Part shown: in pieces, positions 8,243 to 15,958 of the stretch
Layout: every line of letters starts with the position of its first letter
Position numbering within the stretch: the first letter of the stretch is position 1
From: UBA3775 sp964625275
GTDB lineage: Bacteria > Bacillota > Clostridia > Lachnospirales > Lachnospiraceae
Assembly (NCBI GenBank): GCA_964625275.1
Contig: CAZVBH010000002.1
Span: forward strand, 1 to 53,848
DNA length: 53,848 bases
Direction: 5' to 3'
Notes under the pieces: model-generated
The model's database searches: none
Told to the model about the DNA's origin: nothing
What the model saw: the letters and a program-made list of their open reading frames with translations, nothing else
Position numbers and translations under genes: made by a program

Positions 8243-10819
8243 CTATAGGTCTTTTCCCTGGTGACAGAATTTATATTTCTTTCCACTGCCGCATGGACAT
8301 GGATCATTAGGCATAATCTTCTTTGATGAACGCTTTACGGTTCTTGGAAGAGAGGTGTCGTCCTTATTTGTGCCGGTTACCTTAGCAACCTCCTCACGCT
8401 CTACCTTCTCTTCTACTCTTATATGCATGAGAGCCTTAACAGTATCCTGAGCAATTCCATAAGTCATTTCCTGGAACATGTCATAGCCCTGAATTTTATA
8501 TTCCTGAGCCGGCTTTTTCTGACCATAGGCAACCAGATGAATACCTTGCTTAAGCTGTTCCATGTCATCAATGTGATTCATCCATCTTCTGTCTACACAT
8601 TTAAGAAGGATAACACGTTCAACCTCTCTGAACTGTGAAACATCTGGGAAGAGTGCCTCTTGTGCCTCATACTTCTTTATGGCCTTATCAATAAGATTTT
8701 CCTTTACTGATGCCTTATCGGCACGTTCAAGCTCATCCTTTGTAAAGGTGAGAGGCTCCAAGCCATAGACGTCTGAAATCATGTCATTAAGTGGTGCAAT
8801 GTCCCAATCCTCAGGCATCTGCTCGTCACCAAGACAGCGGTCAACAATTCTCTCCATGGTCTGCTTAACCATGTTGACAATTGAATCTCTCATGTTTTCG
8901 CCATCAAGAACTCTGCGTCGCTCTTCATAAATAATTTCACGCTGTTCATTATTAACAATATCGAATTCCATCAGGTTACGACGGATACCGAAGTTATTTT
9001 CTTCTATTTTCTTCTGAGCCTTTTCGATAACGGAGGAAAGCATCTTATGTTCAATCTGCTGACCTTCTTCAATTCCAAGTGTCTTAAACACGCCCATCAT
9101 CTTTTCTGAACCGAAGAGTCTCATAAGATTATCTTCAAGTGAAAGATAGAATCTTGACTCGCCGACATCACCCTGACGTCCTGCACGTCCACGAAGCTGA
9201 TTATCAATTCGACGTGATTCATGACGCTCAGTACCTATAATTTTAAGACCACCAAGCTCCTGAACTCCTTCACCGAGCTTAATATCGGTACCACGACCTG
9301 CCATGTTGGTTGCTATTGTAACTGCCCCCTTCTGACCTGCCTGTGCAACGATTTCCGCTTCCATCGCATGGTATTTAGCATTCAGCACCTGATGAGGTAT
9401 GCCTGCTTTTTTAAGAACTGCGCTGATTTCCTCACTGGAATCAATTGCAACAGTACCAACAAGTACAGGCTGTCCTTTTTCATAGGCCTTCTTAACCTCT
9501 TGCGCAATTGCATTGAGCTTTTCTCTCTTTGTGCTGTAAACGGCGTCCTCAAGGTCAATTCTCTGGATAGGCTTGTTGGTTGGAATCTCAACTACATCCA
9601 TACCATAGATTTCTCTAAATTCCTGTTCTTCTGTAAGAGCAGTACCGGTCATACCACATTTTTTATCATATTTATTAAAGAAGTTCTGGAAGGTAATTGT
9701 TGCAAGAGTTCTTGACTCTCTCTTTACCTTAACCTTTTCCTTTGCTTCGATTGCCTGATGGAGACCATCACTGAAACGACGTCCCGGCATTATACGACCG
9801 GTAAAATCATCTACTATAAGAATTTCTCCATCCTCTGATACAACGTAGTCCTGATCCTTGAACATGATGTTGTGAGCCTTGAGTGCAAGGTCAACATGGT
9901 GCTGGATATCAAGATTTTCTACATCGGCATAATTTTCAAGCTTGAAGAAATTTTCAACCTTTTTAATTCCGTCTGCAGTAAGATGAACATTCTTTTCCTT
10001 TTCATTTACAACAAAATCACCGGTTTCTTCAACTTCCATTCCCATCATCATATCCATCTGGGAAACTTCTTTTGCTTCACCCTTTTGGAGCTGTCTTACG
10101 AGAATATCACAAACCTCATAAAGCTTTGTGGATTTTCCACCCTGTCCTGAAATAATGAGAGGTGTTCTTGCCTCATCAATGAGTACGGAATCAACCTCAT
10201 CGATTACAGCATAATGAAGTCCACGCTGAACAAGCTTTTCCTTATATATAACCATATTGTCACGAAGGTAGTCAAAGCCTAACTCATTATTAGTACCATA
10301 AGTAATATCACAGGCATAGGCCTTCTGTCTATCAGCCGGCTCAATTCCATTGAGAATGGTTCCTACGGTAAGTCCGAGGAAACGATGAACCTGTCCCATC
10401 CATTCACTGTCTCGTTGTGCAAGATAGTCATTAACGGTAACAACGTGAACGCCCTTACCTTCAAGAGCATTTAAATAAACTGGGAAGGTAGATACGAGAG
10501 TCTTTCCTTCACCTGTTTTCATTTCGGCGATACGTCCCTGATGAAGAACAATACCACCAACAAGCTGCACTCTGTAAGCACGCTGACCAAGAACTCTCTT
10601 AGCTGCTTCTCTTACAGTTGCATAAGCTTCAACCAATATATCATCAAGTGTCTGTCCCTCAGCAAGATATCCTTTGAGCTTATCTGTCTGAGCACGAAGC
10701 TCTTCATCACTCTTGGCAATCATCTCAGGCTCAAGAGCTTCAATCTTATCTACAATAGGATAAATTCTTTTGAGCTCATGCTCACTGTGAGTTCCAAATA
10801 TTTTTTCAATAATTCCCAT
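8243..10819 (-). CDS. secA: Preprotein translocase ATPase SecA
   Basis: 858 residues from ATG at 10819. SecA drives preproteins through SecYEG. Visible are the DEAD motor (Walker A MKTGEGKT, Walker B VIDEVDSVLIDEART), the preprotein-crosslinking domain, motif GTDIKLG, RGRAGRQGD, and the C-terminal zinc-binding SEC-C tail (PNDPCPCGSGKKYKFCH). The frame extends six codons upstream to a TTG, but GGAGG overlaps those codons and serves the ATG (11-nt spacing), so ATG is preferred. A strong promoter (TTTACA-17-TATAAT) lies about 70-95 bp upstream, making secA the probable first gene of secA-prfB-uvrB(-uvrA). Confidence 0.97.
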   Translation of the reverse strand: MGIIEKIFGTHSEHELKRIYPIVDKIEALEPEMIAKSDEELRAQTDKLKGYLAEGQTLDDILVEAYATVREAAKRVLGQRAYRVQLVGGIVLHQGRIAEMKTGEGKTLVSTFPVYLNALEGKGVHVVTVNDYLAQRDSEWMGQVHRFLGLTVGTILNGIEPADRQKAYACDITYGTNNELGFDYLRDNMVIYKEKLVQRGLHYAVIDEVDSVLIDEARTPLIISGQGGKSTKLYEVCDILVRQLQKGEAKEVSQMDMMMGMEVEETGDFVVNEKEKNVHLTADGIKKVENFFKLENYADVENLDIQHHVDLALKAHNIMFKDQDYVVSEDGEILIVDDFTGRIMPGRRFSDGLHQAIEAKEKVKVKRESRTLATITFQNFFNKYDKKCGMTGTALTEEQEFREIYGMDVVEIPTNKPIQRIDLEDAVYSTKREKLNAIAQEVKKAYEKGQPVLVGTVAIDSSEEISAVLKKAGIPHQVLNAKYHAMEAEIVAQAGQKGAVTIATNMAGRGTDIKLGEGVQELGGLKIIGTERHESRRIDNQLRGRAGRQGDVGESRFYLSLEDNLMRLFGSEKMMGVFKTLGIEEGQQIEHKMLSSVIEKAQKKIEENNFGIRRNLMEFDIVNNEQREIIYEERRRVLDGENMRDSIVNMVKQTMERIVDRCLGDEQMPEDWDIAPLNDMISDVYGLEPLTFTKDELERADKASVKENLIDKAIKKYEAQEALFPDVSQFREVERVILLKCVDRRWMNHIDDMEQLKQGIHLVAYGQKKPAQEYKIQGYDMFQEMTYGIAQDTVKALMHIRVEEKVEREEVAKVTGTNKDDTSLPRTVKRSSKKIMPNDPCPCGSGKKYKFCHQGKDL

Positions 10820-10884
10820 TATTAGTCTTTCCTCCAAAATTACTAGATGGCGTACTTCCTCCTCAATTACACCAATTAGAAACC

Positions 10885-10913
10885 ATTATACCATTTCATT
10901 CGCTCTATGTAAA
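10885..10913 (-). promoter_or_regulatory. secA promoter
   Basis: Read on the minus strand: -35 TTTACA (10913-10908), 17-bp spacer, -10 TATAAT (10890-10885). Near-consensus housekeeping-sigma promoter, giving a 5' leader of about 60 nt to secA. Confidence 0.75.
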
Positions 10914-11279
10914 GGAAACACTTTGCCTATAAATAGAAAACATTTTATAAAATATGCTTCATCTACTAATATTGATGTCAATTTGTGGGCATTTTGATTT
11001 TGCTCTTTTTAGGCTGACTATGATTATCCGGCTAAAATAAAGCTGTTTTATTCAATAATTGTATCTATTAAATGTGTAAATTTCAAAATTAATGTCCTTA
11101 AATTTTATTATTTTCAGAATATTTTAGCAAGTTGTCTGTTTTTTAATTGTTATTGTTTCTGCCAACCGCGTTTTTCGGACACAATTTCTCCAATTACAAA
11201 CAATAAGGTAAAAGTGGCGAAAAATTTGTTTTCATACTACGCTTATGGAAAATTGAATTCTACAACAGTATTTGGCAAA
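10914..11279. other. AT-rich non-coding DNA left of the DnaA-box cluster
   Basis: Very AT-rich with no credible reading frame, tRNA or terminator. Together with 11440-11750 it forms AT-rich flanks around the DnaA-box cluster. No other feature recognised. Confidence 0.5.
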
Positions 11280-11438
11280 TGTGGATAATGTGGATAACTT
11301 TGTGTACAACCCTTTTTTTCACCAAAAACAGGTATTTTACCTGTGGATAACTTGGTGTAGTACTAAAATTTATCCACAATTTTAAAGTTAATCCACAGAA
11401 AAATTGTGACTAACTTCAAATTTTTGTAGTTATCCACG
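11280..11438. promoter_or_regulatory. DnaA-box cluster
   Basis: Four exact boxes (TTATCCACA or its complement TGTGGATAA) lie at 11280-11288, 11289-11297 (directly abutting), 11342-11350 and 11370-11378. One-mismatch boxes lie at 11301-11309 (TGTGTACAA), 11389-11397 (TAATCCACA) and 11430-11438 (TTATCCACG). The boxes face both ways. Clusters this dense mark oriC or DnaA-titrating/regulatory sites. There is no dnaA or dnaN here, and the minus-strand coding bias does not switch at this point, so a secondary DnaA cluster is favoured over the chromosomal origin. Confidence 0.8.
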
Positions 11439-11439
11439 A

Positions 11440-11750
11440 GTGTCAAGAAAAATTTTCCGTTTTTAAAAAGTTATTGGATTAAAATAATTTTGTATTTAAA
11501 CCAGAAAACTTTTTATTTTGTAAATACAATTTTCTAAAAATCTGTTTGCAAACATTTTTTCTTTCTACAATCAGTTTATGAAATTATGTTTGTTTTTTGC
11601 GATTTTTTCCTATAAAAGAAATGTAGATTCAAGCAATTCTACTGTGGTAGATAAATATTAATGGCTGAATTTCATGTTATTTTTCTGATTTTGCCCTTGC
11701 ATTTTTCCTTTTAAATCAATTTGCAACTTTATTCAAGGCTGCAAAAAGCT
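11440..11750. other. AT-rich non-coding DNA right of the DnaA-box cluster
   Basis: Long A/T runs, no open frame of note. It could be an unwinding-prone flank. Nothing else recognised before the repeat fragment at 11751. Confidence 0.4.
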
Positions 11751-11819
11751 TATCCTTATCGAAGTAGCTTTAAGGTTATGAGCAATTAGCGAAGTGTACG
11801 TGGAATATTCGCTTTGATT
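11751..11819 (-). repeat. Partial copy of the four-way-junction repeat
   Basis: On the minus strand this matches 34377-34440: it shares ATCAAAGC, ATATTC, CTTCGCTA-TTGCTCATAACC (one mismatch) and a decayed first hairpin (AAGCTACTTCGATAAGG). Hairpins 2 and 3 are missing, so it is a truncated member. Confidence 0.6.
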
Positions 11820-11845
11820 AATGATTGTTTACACTTGGCCCCAAG

Positions 11846-11877
11846 CATAAAAAATCCCAGCTAAACAGCTGGGATTT
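11846..11877 (-). terminator. Intrinsic terminator of the CPBP gene
   Basis: AAATCCCAGCT / AGCTGGGATTT (11-bp perfect stem, loop AAAC) at 11852-11877, followed on the minus strand by a T-run. It begins 26 bp after the CPBP stop. Confidence 0.85.
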
Positions 11878-11903
11878 CACTTGCAGGTTTTACTAACTTT
11901 TAT

Positions 11904-12839
11904 TTATAAAATTTCATTTGCAATTATATTGATAAGCATAATTATTACTCCAACAGCGAGGGTGCTATCAAAAATCCTGGTATCTTTTTGAATTTTAACC
12001 GGTAATTTTCCTGCTGAAGGAGCAGAATATTTTTTAATTATTGCATACATAAATGCAGCAATCAAAATCCCAATTAAAGATGGTATAAGATAAGCCTTTA
12101 AAATCTCGCCTACTGAGTTAAATTCCACTTCTTTTAAAAGTGAGTCCAAAAAACCAAGACCTAGCTTATCCTTATACACTCCTACAATCGAAGTGGAATT
12201 GATTACAAAATGCATTATTATTGAGTAAACAGTGCTCCCTCCTGCCTGGTCTGTCATGGCAAATATGAAGCCTGCAACTACTGCATAAGCAAACTGATTG
12301 AGATTTCCATGCATAAGTCCAAATAGAACAGCAGACCAAATTGCAGCCTTTAACAGACCTGTTTTCATATACGCTCCGAATATTGCACCTCTAAAAAAAA
12401 GCTCTTCAATTACTGCCGGAAGAAATCCTACAGTAAAAAGCATCACTAAAAATGGAGTAGTCTGAACTGCTTCCGATACCTTAGTATCAGTGACATTTTT
12501 TACAAATTGCATAGAAATTGAATTTAGCATGCTAAAAAATGGTAATAGGGCTGCTCCCATTATAAATGAAGAAATTATAGGAATCAGCTTCACTTTTCCA
12601 AGCCCTAGTATTTCTAAAGCTTCATTTTTTTTCATAAGCAGATAGATTAATAAGGTTATCAGCATTGCACTTTCCGAAAGTAAAACGCTTACTACATAAC
12701 CACTTACATTAAAGCTTACAATGAGCAATGCTATAAAAATTGAGAGAAGAATGGTATAAGAGAACATCCTATTAGCATCTCCTACTTTTCCAATTCTGCC
12801 TCCTCTTGGTTTGCCTCTGGCTACAGAAAATAGTCTCAT
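11904..12839 (-). CDS. CPBP-family intramembrane metalloprotease
   Basis: 311 residues, highly hydrophobic with about eight membrane segments. The CPBP/Abi (CAAX-protease-like) motifs are visible: EELFFRG (paired glutamates and Arg), FGLMHGN (His), and a third His-containing helix (IIMHFVINST). These place the active site in the membrane. Family members process prenylated or bacteriocin-type substrates or act in immunity, but the substrate here is unknown. Start ATG at 12839 with AAGAGGT upstream. It stands alone between the DnaA-box region and a hairpin-rich repeat, with its own terminator. Confidence 0.88.
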   Translation of the reverse strand: MRLFSVARGKPRGGRIGKVGDANRMFSYTILLSIFIALLIVSFNVSGYVVSVLLSESAMLITLLIYLLMKKNEALEILGLGKVKLIPIISSFIMGAALLPFFSMLNSISMQFVKNVTDTKVSEAVQTTPFLVMLFTVGFLPAVIEELFFRGAIFGAYMKTGLLKAAIWSAVLFGLMHGNLNQFAYAVVAGFIFAMTDQAGGSTVYSIIMHFVINSTSIVGVYKDKLGLGFLDSLLKEVEFNSVGEILKAYLIPSLIGILIAAFMYAIIKKYSAPSAGKLPVKIQKDTRIFDSTLAVGVIIMLINIIANEIL

Positions 12840-12954
12840 AATTTACCTCTTTTTTAATTTATAAGTAATAGTCCACTTTGTGACTTATGATTAATTATAT
12901 CATAAACTTATATGCTTCGGCAAAAGTCCTAAAAAACTTCATTTTTTGGCCTAC

Positions 12955-13082
12955 GCGCACATTATATCACGATTCGCACCTTCGGTGCTTAACGTTGCTA
13001 CGCAACTATCGTGATCGCCATTCGCCGCTCGCTATGAACAAGCTACGCTTGCTCCAGCTCGCTAACGCTCATTATATCACGC
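12955..13082. repeat. Hairpin-rich intergenic element flanked by CATTATATCACG
   Basis: Direct repeats CATTATATCACG (12960-12971 and 13070-13081) bound a segment much richer in GC than its surroundings. Inside, ATCACGAT and ATCGTGAT enclose two hairpins (GCACCTTCGGTGC and GTTGCTACGCAAC), followed by AAGCTACGCTT and AGCTCGCT/AGCG-type stems. This looks like a REP/MITE-like or structured-RNA repeat. A plus-strand frame passes through it but has no coding character. Confidence 0.55.
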
Positions 13083-13175
13083 ACTAAGAAAAAAGTAATT
13101 ATTTTTGCAAATTTTATCTACTTTTTTTTCATTATTTATGGTACAATCTAGGTCACATAATTTTATTTATAATTC

Positions 13176-13199
13176 AAGATTAATCTAACCTTTAATCTT
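13176..13199 (+). promoter_or_regulatory. Leader stem-loop before cvfB
   Basis: AAGATTAA and TTAATCTT arms with a short loop, ending just before the GAAAGGA ribosome site of cvfB. A -10-like TACAAT lies at 13142-13147. It could affect translation initiation. Confidence 0.35.
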
Positions 13200-13218
13200 A
13201 TGAAAGGAATTTATACCC

Positions 13219-14079
13219 ATGAAACTCGGAATTACCCAAACCTTAAAGGTTGTCAGAAGTACTGACAACGGAGTCTATCTTGCAGATCTCTATGAAAACA
13301 GAGCTGAGGATGGCGACATCGACCAGGCTGACGTGCTTTTACCAAAGAATCAGGCTAAGGGCCTTGAGCTTAATCAGAGGGTTGATGTTTTTATTTATAA
13401 GGACTCAGAAGACCGTCCCGTTGCTACAACAGCCTCTCCACTGATAAGTCTAGGTCAGGTTGCTGTATTAAAGTGCAAGGAGGTTACAAAAATAGGAGCT
13501 TTTCTTGATTGGGGATTAAGCAAAGATCTTTTATTACCCTTCAGGGAACAGACAAAAAAGGTTGAAAAGGGCGAGGATGTTCTCGTTGCTCTTTATACAG
13601 ATAAAAGCAACCGACTCTGCGCTACTATGAAGGTTTATCATTATTTAAAGAAAAATTCTCCTTATAAGCTTGAGGATAAGGTTACCGGTACCGTTTATGA
13701 AGTAAGTGGAAACTTTGGTACCTTTGTAGCTGTTGATGATATTTATTCGGCACTCATTCCTAAAAAGGAGCTTTTCCATCCAATACCAATTGGTGCCAAA
13801 ATTACTGCAAGAGTTGTTAAGGTCTTAGATGATGGTAAGCTTACTCTTTCCTGCAGGGAAAAATCATTTATACAGATGGATGCCGATGCAAGACTTATTA
13901 TGTATTCCCTTAAGTCAGCCGGAGGCTTCCTTCCATTTCACGACAAGAGCTCTCCTGAAGAAATCAAAGAGAGATTCGGTCTAAGCAAAGCTGCATTTAA
14001 GCGTGCAATCGGTGCTCTTTATAAGAGTGGAAACATAACAATTTCAGAAAATGGCATTAAGCTCACAGAAGAACAATAA
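13219..14079 (+). CDS. cvfB: S1-domain RNA-binding protein CvfB/YitL
   Basis: 286 residues, full length for CvfB. N-terminal S1-like OB folds are followed by further S1 repeats (IGAFLDWGLSKDLLLPF near 95; GTVYEVSGNFGTFVAVDD near 155) and a C-terminal winged helix (FGLSKAAFKRAIGALYKSGNI). Staphylococcal CvfB binds RNA and affects virulence-gene expression. Here it is a monocistronic plus-strand gene between two minus-strand genes, with SD GAAAGGA and a shared bidirectional terminator after it. Confidence 0.9.
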   Translation: MKLGITQTLKVVRSTDNGVYLADLYENRAEDGDIDQADVLLPKNQAKGLELNQRVDVFIYKDSEDRPVATTASPLISLGQVAVLKCKEVTKIGAFLDWGLSKDLLLPFREQTKKVEKGEDVLVALYTDKSNRLCATMKVYHYLKKNSPYKLEDKVTGTVYEVSGNFGTFVAVDDIYSALIPKKELFHPIPIGAKITARVVKVLDDGKLTLSCREKSFIQMDADARLIMYSLKSAGGFLPFHDKSSPEEIKERFGLSKAAFKRAIGALYKSGNITISENGIKLTEEQ

Positions 14080-14087
14080 AGTCTAAT

Positions 14088-14118
14088 AAAGAAGCCTTCC
14101 TAATAGGAAGGCTTCTTT
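14088..14118. terminator. Bidirectional terminator between cvfB and comF
   Basis: AAAGAAGCCTTCC / GGAAGGCTTCTTT, 13-bp perfect stem with T-runs on both sides. It ends both converging transcripts and overlaps the comF stop by one base. Confidence 0.9.
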
Positions 14119-14897
14119 TATTCTTCAATATCTGTAATGCACATATTTAAGAGCCACACTTCTTTTATGCCGGCACTTTTTAATAGAAAGGTGCAGCACT
14201 CTGCTGTACTTCCTGTTGTATAAATATCATCTACCAATATTACTCTTTCGATTCTTTTTTCTTTTCCGGCTTCAATAAGTTTTTTCTCATTTATTGCAAA
14301 GGCATCCATAAGATTCAACATTCGTCCTACATTTCCCAATTGCTTTTGAGCAGTAGTTTCTTTTGTTCTCACCAGTATCGAAGCATAGCAATCAAGTTTA
14401 AGTCTTTTTGCCAATTCTTCTGCCAAAAGCTCTGCCTGATTATAGCCTCTTTTTTTTAATCTGTTTTTATGTATTGGAACGGGAATCACAGCATCTGCCT
14501 TTAAGGCTTTGAGCTCTTCTCCAAGCTTTTCCATAGCTGTATTTATAAAAAATACCGACAAATCGCGTCTTCCTTTGTATTTAAGTTCAAGAATGAGTCT
14601 CTTGGCTTCATCAGAATATTTATATACAGCATAGCCTCTGTTATAATGATATTCCCTGGTTTGGCATAGATTACAAAGCTCCTGTTCTTCATTCGGCAGT
14701 GGTCTTCCACATTTGTAACAGACCGCACCACTTATTGGTGCTATTTCGGCTTTACACTTATCATGGCATTTACCTTTGTTTTCAATAAGAACGGGCTTAT
14801 CGCATATTGGACAGACCGGTGGAAATAACAGGTCAATTGCCAGTTCTCCTGTATTTTTAATTGCTTCAAAGGCCTCTTGAAGCAGTGCTTCCCCCAT
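14118..14897 (-). CDS. comF: ComF-family phosphoribosyltransferase
   Basis: 259 residues. Four cysteine pairs form an N-terminal zinc region (CPICDK, CHDKC, CYKCGRPL, CNLC). The C-terminal half is a type I PRTase fold with the PRPP loop VILVDDIYTTGSTAECC. ComF is needed for DNA uptake in naturally competent bacteria but is widely conserved; no other com genes are visible here. SD AAGGAAA precedes the ATG. It is 85 bp downstream of the nucleotidyltransferase gene. Confidence 0.9.
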   Translation of the reverse strand: MGEALLQEAFEAIKNTGELAIDLLFPPVCPICDKPVLIENKGKCHDKCKAEIAPISGAVCYKCGRPLPNEEQELCNLCQTREYHYNRGYAVYKYSDEAKRLILELKYKGRRDLSVFFINTAMEKLGEELKALKADAVIPVPIHKNRLKKRGYNQAELLAEELAKRLKLDCYASILVRTKETTAQKQLGNVGRMLNLMDAFAINEKKLIEAGKEKRIERVILVDDIYTTGSTAECCTFLLKSAGIKEVWLLNMCITDIEE

Positions 14898-14982
14898 AGC
14901 ATTTTCCTTTCTTATTTTCTAAAAAAGTCTATGAATATTCACCTGAATACATAAGGTATATCTCGGATAATCTTATACCAGA

Positions 14983-15903
14983 TTATCTAAGAATCCCTTT
15001 TTCGTAAGCTCCTGCTTCAACAAGTTTTCTAATCGAAGCTACTACTACCGGCTTATCTTCTCTATAGGTTACGCCAATCCATTTGTCAGGTGTCGTAAGT
15101 ACCTTTACCTTAGCTTTGCCATTATCGATGAGCTCGCTAACCATTGATGGAAGATAAAATTCTGCGGTTTCCTTTTTATCTTCAGGCAATTTTGATAAGA
15201 AGCTGTCAAAGCCTTTCTTTAACTCATCCAGGAAATCTACGGTAAATCCAAACATATTCATAGATACAGGTGTTTCATTTGGTATTATAAAATTTCTTCC
15301 ATCAAGACCAATTCCTGAAACTCCTTCAGCCACTGCGCGAAGCTCTGTACACTCTTCTACCTTTACAAGACAATCAGCTTCATCTGTTGTGCATACTCCT
15401 CGCTTTACTGTACCATTGTCGCTAAGGGTGTTCCCAAGCACAAAGCCTGCCATGCAATACGTTCCAGGAACGGCATCGTCTGTTGCTGCCAGATAATCAT
15501 GGACCTTTTTAAATGCTACACTTCCATAATAATCATCAGCATTTATTACTACAAATGGTTCCTTAACTACATCAGCACAGGTAAGCACTGCATGACCGGT
15601 TCCCCAAGGCTTTTTACGTCCGGAAGGAGTAGTATATCCATATTTTTCAATTGCTATATCCTGATAGACATATTCTGTTTCTATATATTTTTCAATTCTG
15701 TTGCCAATTATGTTTCTAAAGTCATCTTCGATGTCCTTACGAATTATAAATACTACTTTATTAAAGCCTGCTTTAATTGCATCAAAAATCGAATAATCCA
15801 TTATAATTTCTCCGGCTGGTCCCACCGGTTCAAGCTGCTTTATGCCTCCGCCAAATCTACTGCCAATTCCTGCTGCCATAATTACTAATGTTGTTTTTTT
15901 CAT
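14983..15903 (-). CDS. Sugar-phosphate nucleotidyltransferase family protein
   Basis: 306 residues. The N-terminus VIMAAGIGSRFGGGIKQLEPVGPAG is the nucleotide-binding signature of NTP-transferases (GalU/RmlA fold), and INADDYYG supplies the metal-binding acidic pair. It probably transfers a nucleotidyl group to a sugar phosphate or a related alcohol phosphate, making an activated donor for the envelope. The substrate cannot be told from sequence, and no glycosyltransferases are adjacent. SD AAAGGAAA. It lies 55 bp downstream of recD2. Confidence 0.82.
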   Translation of the reverse strand: MKKTTLVIMAAGIGSRFGGGIKQLEPVGPAGEIIMDYSIFDAIKAGFNKVVFIIRKDIEDDFRNIIGNRIEKYIETEYVYQDIAIEKYGYTTPSGRKKPWGTGHAVLTCADVVKEPFVVINADDYYGSVAFKKVHDYLAATDDAVPGTYCMAGFVLGNTLSDNGTVKRGVCTTDEADCLVKVEECTELRAVAEGVSGIGLDGRNFIIPNETPVSMNMFGFTVDFLDELKKGFDSFLSKLPEDKKETAEFYLPSMVSELIDNGKAKVKVLTTPDKWIGVTYREDKPVVVASIRKLVEAGAYEKGILR

Positions 15904-15958
15904 ATCTGTTTCCTTTCTTTGCCTTTTATTTTCCCTCTCTGGGCTAAGGCCATTTTAT

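Noticed and set aside
9221..9715. Long plus-strand frames inside secA and other genes
   Set aside because: Antisense shadows without ribosome sites or recognisable domains, lying over well-conserved genes.
11280..11438. Calling this the chromosomal oriC
   Set aside because: No dnaA/dnaN/rpmH neighbours and no strand switch in gene orientation; only a DnaA-box cluster is claimed.
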